A DNA stretch of 64,000 nucleotides, taken from contig JAKSZU010000005.1 of assembly GCA_026018925.1 (NCBI GenBank), positions 83,937,398 to 84,001,397 on the forward strand. The letters are read 5' to 3'. Position 1 is the stretch's first letter. Each line of letters opens with the position of its first letter. The notes below the pieces were generated by a model that did no database searches, had not been told where the DNA came from, and was given only the letters and a program-made list of their open reading frames with translations. Source of the stretch: Tupaia tana (lineage: Eukaryota; Chordata; Mammalia; Scandentia; Tupaiidae). The translations under genes were made by a program, and so were the position numbers. Shown in pieces: positions 21,800 through 31,510 of the stretch.

Positions 21800-23280
21800 G
21801 TAGACTTCAGTCTTTCAGTCTTTCAGTCTTACCAAAAATGAAAAAAAGAATAAAGAACAGAGAAATAATGAGCACATTGTATCATTTGCTTGTAATGATT
21901 TAAAGGGAAAAGTAATTTGGTTTTATTTACCCTCTAACCACTACTTCACAGATGTTACTTTAAGATATTTTGTTTGGACTCTCATTTATAGATTTTTGTA
22001 CCTACATAGGTGCTCTGAGGGCTACTGTAGTTCTAATCCTCTATATTTCCCTAACTGCAATGTTCTACTTTTCAATGCTGGGGAATAAAAACCAGATAAT
22101 AATTTTAGCACAAACTATACAGGAAATGTTGACAAGATGCAGTGTAAGGTTATAGCAGCCAAGAAGGAAGTGAATTGTAATTCAGCTGGTATTTTCTATC
22201 AGTTCCAAAAATGCTGCTAGATTTTGACATATAAATTTGTTTCCTAAGAGTATATATGCCTTGCAGATACATGTACTAGCTGATCGCTGGTAATGAGGCA
22301 GATGTCTAATTCCTACTTCATGTGACTTAGTTACTTAAACTCGGTTTATGGGCACAGACTCTACCACAGTACCAATGGACAGATATCTTGAAGATAATCT
22401 CTCTTGAATATAAAAATAAGTAAGAAAATGTAGTTCTCTGAAGTCTATACAATTCTCAATACTATTAGTCTACTGAATTAAAATAAGTCAGGATATCAGT
22501 AGCCTACAAATGGCATACTCTGAAATTCAAAACAAAATAGCATTTATGTATTGACACCATGTCTGCATTCTCACATTTTCCTATATGCTGTGACTGTCTG
22601 ATCAGCAAAGAAAAACCAGAATATATACTGTTCTTCACAGTGCTTAGTTCAGGACAGTTTAGAACGTACACATATGTTTTTGACTACATTTAAGAACTTT
22701 ACATTAATCTAGCTCTTTCTAGCATTGTTTCATGGGTAAAATTACTGAAATCACATGGGATTTTTAAGTTTAGCTTGGAATATATAGTTCAAGAATAAAA
22801 TATGTTTATCCACAAAGAACAATGATTTTAATACATTTCTATCTACTTTGTTAAATTTTGTATTTTTCATATAAATTTTGTCTAGTATTACTTAGGTTGT
22901 GGAAATCAACCATAGGACAATTTTACAACAACCTACAGCTATATAGAGAATTAAATAATTTTATTACACATGGAATACTGTCCACAAATCACTGGGTCTT
23001 TCTAAATAATCTACATATATATTTTATTTATTTATGCATATATGATTCTAAAGGGTTCTAAACAATGTGTACTTAAAATAGAGGTTAATTAATAAAATTT
23101 CATACATTTGGTAATGTTTAAATAAGCAGATCAAACTTTTTAAAATCAAATTAATCTAAATTGCATTTTTTTCATTATGAATTCAGTACCTACTTTGATA
23201 AGTTTCCACATCTTGAAAAAACTTTATTTTGTAAACCAATTTATATTCTAAATCTCTTAATATAATATAACATCTTAATA
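21800..23280. other. 1.5 kb without recognised features
   Basis: AT-rich, SINE-free, no credible gene. A three-fold TCTTTCAG run sits at about 21810-21830. Confidence 0.4.
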
Positions 23281-23293
23281 ATAATACAGTTAT

Positions 23294-23482
23294 GGGGCCA
23301 GCAGGTCGTGTGGTGGTAAAAGCACTATATTCCCACATGGCCGATCATGGTTTGAGTCCCAGACCCAGAGGCTTGCTTTCTCACTTCCTCTTTCTCTCTT
23401 TTTCTCTTTCCCTCTGGTGAATGCATGTGCCCTATAGTAAAGTAAAATAATAATAAGTAAATAAATAAAAATATTTTAAAAA
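23294..23482 (+). mobile_element. SINE-A short form
   Basis: GGGGCCAGCAGGTCGTGTGG head, GGTTTGAGTCCCAGACCC, AGAGGCTTG, then directly GCTTTCTCACTTCCTC and the CTTTTTCTC tract, GTGCCCTATAGTAAAG, and an AAATAAATAAA tail. The body between GGCTT and TTTCTCACTT is missing, as in four other copies. Confidence 0.86.
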
Positions 23483-23707
23483 ACACAGTTAGCCTGTGTA
23501 ATAAACAAATCATTTTTTATGAATTATTTTGAATGTTATTCATGGAAATTCAAATTTTCACTTTTGAAGTTAGTACATTCAAACATTTAACTATATGGTG
23601 ATAATCAGATTCTGAAACCATCAAGATGATAAATTCTTACATGAAATATATTAAATCAGAATTCTATGACTATCACTTTCTTTTTCTTTTAAACTTGCTA
23701 GATAGTT

Positions 23708-23948
23708 GGAACCAACAGATGGCATAATGGTTACATCACTGGACTCCCACATAGTCGACCATGGTTCAAGTCCCGGACCCGATGGCTTAAAATTCACAAT
23801 GGGTGTGTGCGTGTGCATGCTCAAGATCCCAAAAAGAGAACAGAGGAAAAGAGATTGCAGTATGGCGATCCTGCTGGGGGGTGGGAATGATTTCTCTCTT
23901 TCCGTCTCTCTCTTTCTTTCAATTGAGCATATATACCATAAAAAAAAT
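23708..23948 (+). mobile_element. SINE-A, full-length
   Basis: GGAACCAACAGATGGCATAA, ATGGTTCAAGTCCCGG, GATGGCTTAAAATTCACAAT, AACAGAGGAAAAGAGATTG, TTTCCGTCTCTCTCTTTC and ATATACCATAAAAAAA. The 124-codon frame across it runs through SINE sequence into the next element. Confidence 0.88.
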
Positions 23949-23949
23949 G

Positions 23950-24052
23950 CTAGAGGTCATACATGCTCACTGGGAAAAGACAGAGAGGGAGAAAATGAGA
24001 ATGCATCCCCACCATGGGAAAGGGTAATGCTGCAATCCCTTCTCCTCCATGT
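23950..24052 (-). mobile_element. SINE-A fragment, minus strand
   Basis: CTAGAGGTCATACATGCTCA, GGGAAAAGACAGAG, ATCCCCACCATGGGAAAGG and GCAATCCCTTCTCCTCCATG, then abruptly replaced by a SINE-B head at 24054. The rest does not resume downstream of the SINE-B copy. Confidence 0.8.
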
Positions 24053-24053
24053 T

Positions 24054-24280
24054 AGGTGCCAGGCAGTGGCACCGTGGTAAAGTACAACACTATATAAGGC
24101 AATTCCACAAGGGTAAGTTCCTGATTCAAGTCTAGAGACCTTCCTGAGTATATCAGGCATGGGCTTGTCCATGATCTTGGGCTGGTTGAAGCTGGTAGTG
24201 GATTTTGGCACAGAAACTTTGTTGGAAGTGATTTAGCCTTTTTCTTTATCTCTCACTCAAGAAATAAATTGATGCATGAC
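24054..24280 (+). mobile_element. SINE-B
   Basis: GGTGCCAGGCAGTGGCACCG, GTAAAGTACAACACTATATA, TTCCTGATTCAAGTCTAGAG, CAGGCATGGGCTTGTCC, TGATCTTGGGCTGG, TGGATTTTGGCACAG and ATCTCTCACTCAAGAAATAA. Sits at the broken end of a minus-strand SINE-A. Confidence 0.8.
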
Positions 24281-24353
24281 TCTTTTTTTTATATATTTAA
24301 AGAATAAAAGGAAGACGATGTTGTAGTTAGTGAGCTAGGAAAGACACGTTATT

Positions 24354-24610
24354 GGGGCAGTCTTATCGCCTAAAGATTAAAAGAGTTAGATCTCACATGC
24401 CTGAGAGCGTGGTTCAAGTCCTGCATCCAGTGACTTAAAAAAAATGTCAGATGCATGGACATGCATGCTCCAAATCCTGACAGGACAGAGAAAAATAGGA
24501 GAAGAAATTGTTCTGTGACTATGCTCCATTGGTGGGACAGTGCCTTCTTTCTCTCCCTCCCTTTCTGTCTCTCTGACTCTCTCAAGTGAGTGTATGTCCC
24601 CTCCAGCAAA
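24354..24610 (+). mobile_element. SINE-A, old
   Basis: GGGGCAGTCTTATCGCCTAA, TCTCACATGCCTGAGAGC, GGTTCAAGTCCTGCATCC, GGACATGCATGCTCC, TCTCTCCCTCCCTTTCTG, GTCCCCTCCAGCAAATTAAA. Its tail appears to run into the long purine tract that follows. Confidence 0.8.
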
Positions 24611-24860
24611 TTAAAGGAAGGAATAATGGAAGAAAGGAAGGAAGACAAAAAAAAAAAAAAAAAAGGAAGGAAATAAGGGAGGGAGAGAGGGAAAGGAGGA
24701 GAAAAAAAGAAAGAAGAAAGAAAGCAAAAGGAAAGAAAAAGAGAAAAGAAAGAGAGAAGAAAAAGAAAAAGATTGAAAGAGAAAAAGAAAGAGAAGAAAG
24801 AAAGAAAAAGAAAGAAGGAAGAAAAACAAAAAAAGAAAAAAAGAAAAAGAAAAAAGAAAA

Positions 24861-24920
<60 letters not shown>

Positions 24921-24945
24921 AAAAGGAAGGAAAGGAAATTTGTGT
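24611..24945. repeat. 330 bp purine tract, (GGAA/GAAA)n
   Basis: Almost uninterrupted A/G on the plus strand: GGAAGGAA units, an A18 run near 24647, irregular GAAA/GAGA, then a pure (GAAA)n block at about 24862-24920. It probably grew from the A tail of the preceding SINE. Frames of 137 codons (plus) and 201 codons (minus) are simple-sequence artefacts. Confidence 0.95.
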
Positions 24946-25365
24946 AAACTGACTAATCAGAGCCGGAAAGACCATAGAGGAGATGGTTTCTCAGGCTAGT
25001 ATGCCTAGTCACAGGAATTGTTAAAGAATTCTGCCAGAACCATAACATTGCAGAGATCAGTACACCTGACACCCTTCTGCAAGGACATCTGCCCAGAGAC
25101 TGCTAGTCCAGCCTTAATCCCCTATCACCTTTGTTATTGATCCTGGTAGCCAAGCATAATTATTCCCAAAAAACTGCTATAATTCTCTTTGTCCTCTTCC
25201 ACTTGTGATTTGTGCCTTTAAAAGTTATCGCACAATTGAAAGCACGTGAGCATGTTAATGGCTACCTGAATTATACACATGAGGGATACATGACAGTACT
25301 GTCCTCAAACTGATGCCCAAGGGAAATACTTTTGGCTTTACATATTTCGTCTCAGTTTGCCTTCT
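24946..25365 (+). mobile_element. possible LTR (ERV-type), solo
   Basis: GGTTTCTCAGGCTAGTATGC, GAATTGTTAAAGAATTCTGC, CAGAACCATAACATTGCAG, CTGGTAGCCAAGCATAATTA, CCTTTAAAAGTTATCGC (TATA-like), and GTCTCAGTTTGCCTTC have the look of an LTR with promoter and 3' end. Family not identified; no coding potential. Confidence 0.4.
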
Positions 25366-25721
25366 TTTATTAAGTGTACACATTGAACTGCCAGAGTATA
25401 CATATGCTGACTTTTTTTGTCATATTTACAAAGTTTGAAAAAAAAAAGATTTTTAATTACAAAAGCAGCATTTTGACTAGTAAAGTAACACAATGTTATA
25501 TATATTTTGAGAGGATACTGTTTCAAAACAAACAAAGACAGATTGTAACTCTGATGTTAAAAGTTTTTGATGGTAGAAGGAAAGTGATCATTTTATTTTT
25601 TACTTCTATTTTGAAGTTTAATATTTGAGAGACAATACTTACAGTGATGCCTTATGTTAAGATGCTGGTGGGAATACATTATGTGGACTTGTTTCAAATT
25701 TATCCTATATGAAAGAAATTT

Positions 25722-25832
25722 AAAGTTTGAGGAAAAATAAAATTAAAGTTATTTTGGTAAAAAGCTATTTTAAAATTCATGCAGTTTTTTTCATTCTATA
25801 CATTTTCCAAGAAATTTTGGAAGACCCCCTCC
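25722..25832. mobile_element. mariner-type MITE, degraded
   Basis: AAGTTTGAGGAAAAATAAAA, GTTATTTTGGTAAAAAG, ATTCATGCAGTTTTTTTCAT, ACATTTTCCAAGAAATTTTG and GAAGACCCCCT match the imperfect palindromic element at 28231 in order. Weak terminal inverted repeats. Confidence 0.6.
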
Positions 25833-26865
25833 ATCCAATGGATACATGTGATTCTATTATATTAGTCTCAATTACTTTGCAATATTTTCTCTAAATCCTA
25901 GTAACAAACTGTTGTTGACTTCAGAAATATTTAGGTTCTAACATTCTACTCTTTTGAAAAAAATTCAGTTACTTTAAAAGTTTGAACAAAATTGTGACAC
26001 ATAGATTTTAATTATGTAAGACGAATTAATTAGCTCAAAGATCAAATGGTGTAATAAAGTATTTAATTAGGAAGATAAAATTAGAATTTTAAGAACACCA
26101 ATGAATTAATCTGTGACCTTTATCCTTTCTGAAATTCCGTATGTTTGTCTACAGAATGATCACATCTTACTCAATAATGTCCAAAACACCTTAAAACTCT
26201 AAAATTTGACATTGCCATTTTTTAAAGTCTCTTTACTACACGTAATCATTGTCCCCCCAAACCAATTATACAAAATAACTACAGTTTACATTAAAGACTA
26301 TGTGGGTTGATTTATCTCATAATAAGAATACTGGAGTTAATATTTTATGCAAAGTGGGCTCTTGACCTCCCATAAACCTCTGCAGAATAGGAAATAAGGA
26401 GTAATTTGTGAAGAAAGATTTTCTTTATTTGTCCTAAAGTAGCAGAGAAACTGTGCCCTTGGATAGCTTTATTTATGTATCATGCTGAATTGAAATATAT
26501 GTATTTTGTGACGTACAGACATACTGCCTTATAAAATTGCCTAGAGGAATAGAATGTTTTAATATACACAGAGTTTGTGTCTTTAGTTATATGAAGATAG
26601 TATGAGTCTATAATTTTCATTATTAGTAGTAATAAGAAAGAGAATAACCTTTTGAATAACTAAATATTCTATAACTAAAAGTTCTCTCTAAGTTAAATTT
26701 AATAATAGAATCTATTCAAAATAGAAAATATTTATAGTTTAGGTAATTCTTAGATGAAAGCCAGGTGTTTGAATACGATATCTCAGAAGATTAAAATTTA
26801 TTAAAATTTAAAAATAAAGTTGAAAGTAAAAAGATTAAATTTTAAAATACGGAATCAAAAGTAGG
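25833..26865. other. unassigned AT-rich DNA
   Basis: About 1 kb with no gene or recognised repeat. Confidence 0.4.
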
Positions 26866-26881
26866 ATGAGAGGAGTATTTA

Positions 26882-27139
26882 TTTATTTATTTTGAGAGGT
26901 TTTTGCTATAGGGTACATGCGTTAGCCAGACAGACAGAGACAGAGAGGCAGAAAATGAGAAATCTCCCCCCAGGGGTGATGGCCACACCACAATCCCTTC
27001 TCCTCCATTCTCCTCTCGGGATCTTGGGCACGCACGCACATGCATCCGGCATGAGTTTAAGCCACCGGGTCCAGGACTTGAACTGCGGTTGACTATGTGG
27101 GAGTCCAGCGACATAGCCATTACGCTAACTGCTGGTCCC
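26882..27139 (-). mobile_element. SINE-A, full-length, young, minus strand
   Basis: TTTATTTATTTTGAGAGGTT, GCTATAGGGTACATGCG, CAGACAGACAGAGACAGAG, CCCCCAGGGGTGATGGC, GGGCACGCACGCACATGC, AGCCACCGGGTCCAGGACTT and head end TTACGCTAACTGCTGGTCCC. AGGAGTATTTA on both sides gives the target duplication. The minus-strand frame of 84 codons is SINE sense sequence. Confidence 0.92.
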
Positions 27140-27212
27140 AAGAGAGGGAGGAGTATTTATTAGAGAAAAGATTGGAGGAGCCATCAGATGGTTATCTATT
27201 GACGATGATGTA

Positions 27213-27316
27213 TATGGAAACATCCTTAACTTGACTGACATGCATTGCACACATAGTGAGGCAAACCATGTTACACAGTGTAAAGATGCACAATAATTAA
27301 GTGTAAATAAATAAAG
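27213..27316 (+). repeat. 104-bp dispersed repeat, copy A
   Basis: TATGGAAACATCCTTAAC through GTGTAAATAAATAAAG, about 93% identical by eye to 28717-28820. It ends in an A-rich tail, so it may be the 3' end of a retroposed sequence. Family unknown. Confidence 0.85.
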
Positions 27317-27510
27317 AAAGAAAAAGAAAAAAAAACATAATCTGTATGACATGTATGAAAAGTTTTAAAATAACACATACTATATTACATAGACACCCAT
27401 CTATAGCAAAATGTAAAAATACAGTCATGCCATTGTTAAGAAAATCAGTACGTTGTTGAAAATCTGCATGTCTATTATTATTTTTTTAATCTTTAAAAAT
27501 CCTGTAATAA

Positions 27511-27753
27511 GGGGCCAACAGATGTCATAATGGTTATGTTGCTGGATTCCCACATAGTCGACCACAGTAAGTCCCAGACCAAGTGGCTTAAAACTCATGC
27601 TGGGCATCTGTTTTAAAACCCCAGGAGGAAAATGGAAACGGGATTGCAGAGTGGCCAACCCCCTGAGGGGTATTTTTTGTTTTGTTTTGTTTTGTTTTTG
27701 TCTCTGTCTCTCCAGCAAGAGCACATGCTCTATAGCCAGTCTCTTAAAAAAAA
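27511..27753 (+). mobile_element. SINE-A, full-length
   Basis: GGGGCCAACAGATGTCATAA, GGATTCCCACATAGTCGACC, GTGGCTTAAAACTCATGC, GGAGGAAAATGGAAACG, a TTTTGTTTTG-rich tract in place of the usual CT tract, CTCTATAGCCAG and poly-A. Target duplication AAAAATCCTGTAATAA (27495-27510) / AAAAATCCTGTAGTAA (27754-27769), 15 of 16 identical. Confidence 0.92.
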
Positions 27754-27769
27754 AAAAATCCTGTAGTAA

Positions 27770-27859
27770 GCTGGCTCTATAGCCTCGTAGTTAAAGGAAG
27801 TCACATATCATATGGCTTTAGTTCAAATCACAGCTGCAGAAACTTGAAAACCACACTGG

Positions 27860-27900
<41 letters not shown>

Positions 27901-28068
27901 CATGTGGAAAATCTGAATAATATCGAGAAATGGAAGAGATTGCAGTATGACCATACCTATGGGAAAGGAGTTTTCTTTCTCTTCTTCTTCTTCTCTCCTA
28001 TTCTGTCTTCCTGTTTCTCTATAGAGAACACTTGTACCCTCTGGCAAGAAAAAAAAGAAAAAGAAAGA
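27770..28068 (+). mobile_element. SINE-A, old, with (GT)n/(GC)n expansion
   Basis: GCTGGCTCTATAGCCTCGTA head, GGCTTTAGTTCAAATCAC, AACTTGAAAACCACACTGG, then about 18 GT units and GCGCGCGC (27863-27902). CTTCTTCTTCTTCTC replaces the CT tract, and CCTCTGGCAAGAAAAAAAAG ends it. It starts directly at the 3' target duplication of the previous SINE; CCTGTAGTAA / TCTGCAGCAA may be its own duplication. Confidence 0.85.
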
Positions 28069-28230
28069 TAAAAACTCTGCAGCAAATATGGCAGCTGTAT
28101 AGATTTAATTTTAAGAGTTGAACTCTCATTTGTATGCTATATTACTTTATATTCTTGTATGTTTTACACATTTTATAATACATTTTAGATTTTATCATTG
28201 CTAAATATTTTATTTTTAATAATCTCTGTA

Positions 28231-28365
28231 TATATGAAGAGACTTCAAAAAGTCATGGAAAACAGAATTACAGTATAAATTTATTTTGGTACAAAACATT
28301 AAAAAAATCCATGCATTGTTTTTCATAAAACACATATTCCTTGAACTTTTGAAGACCCTCATATA
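28231..28365. mobile_element. mariner-type MITE, palindromic
   Basis: Left end ATATGAAGAGACTTCAAAAA and right end (complement) ATATGAGGGTCTTCAAAAGT form terminal inverted repeats of about 25 bp. The middle (TTTATTTTGGTACAAAAC, AAAAATCCATGCATTGTTTT, TTCATAAAACACATATTCC) is the usual filler of this mammal-wide element. TA-rich flanks fit Tc1/mariner target choice. No transposase. Confidence 0.75.
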
Positions 28366-28716
28366 AAAAGAAAACAATAAAAAATAATCCATATGAACAT
28401 TAAAATGTACTAGATAATTCTGCTAAGATCTTAACAGTAAAGAGGAGTGGAAAGTTTTAGAAGGCTCCTGTGGCAATTACATCATATCTTTTCTGATATC
28501 CCATCTAAAGAAAGATAATTTCTGTGTCTTCTTTTTTTGTATCTAGGCTGAAGTTATTATCCAAAAAATTAAAACGCAACTTAGCTAAGTAACATCTTAT
28601 GCTAGCTCACAAAATGTCATAGAGCTTTTCTCTAGCGTTCTGTAGGGAAGTTCACCCTCGGGATGCCAGGCATCTTGAGTGAGAGTATCTTGCTGGATCT
28701 TAGAACTTCTGGATAA

Positions 28717-28820
28717 TATAGAAACATCTTTGACTTGACTGACAAGCATTGCATACATACTGAGGTAAACCATGTTACACAGTGTAAAGATGCACAATAA
28801 TTAAATGTAAATAAATAAAT
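28717..28820 (+). repeat. 104-bp dispersed repeat, copy B
   Basis: Same unit as 27213-27316 with about seven differences. Its A-rich end runs into a minus-strand SINE-like sequence. Confidence 0.85.
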
Positions 28821-29098
28821 AAGGAGAAAGAAATGGGAAAAGTATGGTCATACTGCAATCTCTTCCATTTCTTGATCTAGTTGCAAATACAAGATGGATG
28901 GGAAGCTGCCCAATGAAGCCCTTCAAAGTAGATACCCTTGAGAGAGTCTCACCACTCCCAGACAGCCAACTGCCCCAAGTCTCCCAGCTACTCAAGGTCA
29001 TTTTCAGATCAACCCTGGATCTGAGCACAGGGCCTTACCATATGGCTCCAGTGTCATACAGAGGTGCCTTACATCCTGCACCACAGTGGTTTGGCCTG
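28821..29098 (-). mobile_element. SINE-like composite, minus strand
   Basis: AAGTATGGTCATACTGCAAT and CTCTTCCATTTC are SINE-A body complement. The remainder ends CATCCTGCACCACAGTGG TTTGGCC, as the complement of a tRNA-like head would. The middle (TCTCACCACTCCCAGACAGC, CCTGGATCTGAGCACAGGG) fits SINE-B better. The 136-codon plus-strand frame starting in it is not a gene. Confidence 0.5.
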
Positions 29099-29299
29099 GA
29101 TTATGGGTTTTTCTTATCAAATAACATGGGGAAACGAGAACATAGAGTTGTGAGATTTTCATTCTTACCTCGTAACAATACCAGTTTAAATTACTCCCTC
29201 ACGGTAACTCAGATAATTAAGAATAAAACAGAAGAAATAAGTCTAATGATTTAATAACGTTCAACAGACTATGTGATCAAATACATCAGGAAACAGTGA

Positions 29300-29722
29300 A
29301 AGAACTGACATAATTTGCTTTATTTGAGAGTTTTACGTAAGAATCAGACTGCATAGTCAGGGAAAACTCAGATGCAGTGTGAGCTGAGCTTTGAAAGAAG
29401 ATAGGAGTTGAGCTAATGAAGAAAATGAAAGTCATTTGAAGCAGGATGAATACCACATTTAAACTCATATAAGCTTAAGAGAGCATAATAAAATCAAAGA
29501 GGGCTATTGAAACGTGCAGATGGATTGGTTGAGAGGAAGCTAAAGATGTAATTGTTGGCAGATTGGGGAGGCCTAATATGCAAAACAATGTGACCTTTTT
29601 TCCTGAGAGCTCTCGGCATACCATGAGGAACTTTTAAGGTGAAGGATGACATAATTACATCGGTGTTTGGAGGGAAGCCAGACTGGAAGGCAAAGAAACC
29701 ATCAGATGGCTGAAGCAGAAAT
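29300..29722. repeat. possible L2-class relic
   Basis: TGAGCTGAGCTTTGAAAGAA, GAGTTGAGCTAATGAAGAAA, GGAACTTTTAAGGTGAAGGA and TGACATAATTACATCGGTG resemble the mammal-wide repeat reading 'gagctgagtcttgaaggatg ... gtgacatgatcagatttg'. No intact frame. Confidence 0.4.
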
Positions 29723-29723
29723 A

Positions 29724-30309
29724 CAGTTGACCCTTGGAACAGCGAAGAGATAAGGAGTTCTGACCCTCTATGTAGTAAAAAATCCACATCTAACTTCTGA
29801 CTCTTCTAAAACTTAACTACCAATAGCCTTACTAACAGAAAACTAAATTAACACATATTTTATGTCATATTCATTATATACTATATTTTTACAGTAGAGT
29901 AAGCTAGAGAAAAGAAAATGTTACTAAGAAAATCAGGGAGAAAATACATTTACAGTATTTATTTTAAAATATCCACGAATAGGGAACCAGCAGTTAACGT
30001 AATGGCTATGTCGCTGGACTCCCACGTAGTTGCCGCGGTTCACATCCCAGACCCAGTGGCTTAAAACTCACACTGGGTGCGTGTGCGTGCGTGCCCAAGA
30101 TCCCAAGAGGAGAATGGAGGAGAAGGGATTGCGGTGTGACGATCCCCCCTGGGGGGAATGATTTCTCGCTTTCTGTCTCTCTGTCTCTCTCTGTCTGTCT
30201 GGCGAGCGCACGCGCCCTATAGCGAAAACCTCTTCAAAAAAAAAAAAAAAAAATCCACGAATAAGTAGACCTAAATAGTTCAAACTCATCTTGCTCAAGG
30301 GCTTACAGT
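29724..30309. mobile_element. DNA transposon fossil (pogo/Tigger-like), split by a SINE
   Basis: Left end CAGTTGACCCTTGGAACAGC and right end (complement) CTGTAAGCCCTTGAGCAAGA are terminal inverted repeats. Internal TATGTCATATTCATTATATA, AGTAAGCTAGAGAAAAGAAA and TGTTACTAAGAAAATC match a common mammalian non-autonomous element. A young SINE-A occupies 29982-30252, after which the element resumes (AAATAGTTCAAACTCATC). The class name is from memory. Confidence 0.75.
29982..30252 (+). mobile_element. SINE-A, young, nested in a DNA transposon
   Basis: GGGAACCAGCAGTTAACGTA head, GTAGTTGCCGCGGTTCAC, CGTGTGCGTGCGTGCCC, CCCCCCTGGGGGGAATG, GTCTGTCTGGCGAGCGCACG, CGCCCTATAGCGAAAACC and poly-A. The 11-bp target duplication ATCCACGAATA is exact at 29971-29981 and 30253-30263. 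Confidence 0.96.
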
Positions 30310-30388
30310 CATCACTGCATTGGCTTTGAAGTTAGAGAAATCAATAAATTATGGAAAATATCAATAAAGTAAAATCAGTAGTCAATGA

Positions 30389-30651
30389 GACCAGCCTCAT
30401 GTCCTAACAGTTAAGTGAACCAGATCCCATGTTACAAACTGTAGTTTGTATCTTAGCCCCTGTGGCTTGAAAAACACACTGCCCCCACTCCCATGTGCAT
30501 GCATAACCAAAATCCCAACAGGATAGAGAGATTAAAGAAAAGGAATCATGGCACAACCACATGGAATTTGGATGTTTTCTTTCCTCTCCCTCTCTCTCTG
30601 CCTCTATGTATTTTTCTTGTGAGCACATGAACTTTCTGGCCATTAATAAAA
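30389..30651 (+). mobile_element. SINE-A, old
   Basis: GACCAGCCTCATGTCCTAAC head, CAGATCCCATGTTACAAACT, CTGTGGCTTGAAAAACACAC, GAGAGATTAAAGAAAAGGAA, CTCTCCCTCTCTCTCTGCC, CATGAACTTTCTGGCC. Target duplication AGTAGTCAATGA (30377-30388) / AGTAGTCATTGA (30652-30663). Confidence 0.87.
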
Positions 30652-30663
30652 AGTAGTCATTGA

Positions 30664-31045
30664 ACATGGGACAAAAGGGAAAGAGAGGAGAGAGCATGGG
30701 GTAATCACTAGAGTTTGGCTAAGTGCCTAAGGAATGCTATTTACTATAGGGTAGAAGGACATAAGCAGATCACATACCCTAAATACTCTAAATGGTCTAA
30801 ATCTTTCCAAGCCAAAAATAATTTCTAATATATTTCTCCAGTGATACTTATTGCTTTTCAAGCATTTTCTTTTATATGTTTTGTGAAATATTATCTTTTG
30901 TGTTATTATACCCAGATCTGCCTATGATATTTTAATTTTGAAACAAAACATAATAACTTTTTTTTTCCTTTTTAGTGATAATCCATCTAAAAGTGTTTAA
31001 GCAGAGTTTTGTTTTGAATTGCTATAAATTTGATAGCTGAATTAT
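30664..31045. other. unassigned DNA
   Basis: No gene or repeat recognised. Confidence 0.35.
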
Positions 31046-31056
31046 TAATACTTTCT

Positions 31057-31280
31057 TTTTTGTTGTTGTTTGTTTTGTTTTTCCATAGAGTGTGTGCACT
31101 TGCTGGAGAAAGACCATAGCCATGCCAGAATCCCTTCTACCTTCTCCATTTTCCTCCTGAGATTTTTGGGTATGCACACACATGAACCTGGAGTGATTTT
31201 CAAGCCACCAAGTTTGTACTCAACTATGATCAGTTATGTGGGAGTCCAGCACCTTAACCACTACACCACCTCCTGGCCCC
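31057..31280 (-). mobile_element. SINE-A, minus strand, GAGA tract deleted
   Basis: TTTTTGTTGTTGTTTGTTTT, CCATAGAGTGTGTGCACTTG, then AGAAAGACCATAGCCATGCC with little GAGA tract, TCTCCATTTTCCTCCTGAG, AAGCCACCAAGTTTGTACTC and head end ACCTCCTGGCCCC. Flanks AATACTTTCT / AGTACTTTCT. Confidence 0.85.
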
Positions 31281-31299
31281 AGTACTTTCTGTTTTTGAG

Positions 31300-31497
31300 T
31301 TTGTTATTTTTACCATGAGAGGGAGAAAGAGACAAAAATCTCTGTCAGGGTCTTCATGCCATAATCTATACCCAGTTTCAACTGATCTGAACCACAGGCA
31401 AGTGCCTACGTACAGAGTGCACAGGAAGATCCTAGACTACGAACCCCAAATCTTTTTGACACGTTCCACTTCCATTAACCACTGCACCAACTCTTGA
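31300..31497 (-). mobile_element. SINE-B, minus strand
   Basis: GTTATTTTTACCATGAGAGG, GAGAAAGAGACAAAAATCTC, GGGTCTTCATGCCATAATC, GAACCACAGGCAAGTGCC, GATCCTAGACTACGAACC and head end CCACTGCACCAACTC. Lies between two minus-strand SINE-A copies. Confidence 0.72.
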
Positions 31498-31510
31498 CTC
31501 ATTTTCTATC

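Noticed and set aside
24370..24975. A 201-codon minus-strand open frame rich in Phe, Leu and Ser
   Set aside because: It is the translation of a homopyrimidine simple repeat (complement of (GGAA/GAAA)n) plus a SINE; no domain, and composition is fully explained by the repeat.
28844..29254. A 136-codon plus-strand frame
   Set aside because: It begins in minus-strand SINE-like sequence, and no domain is recognisable.
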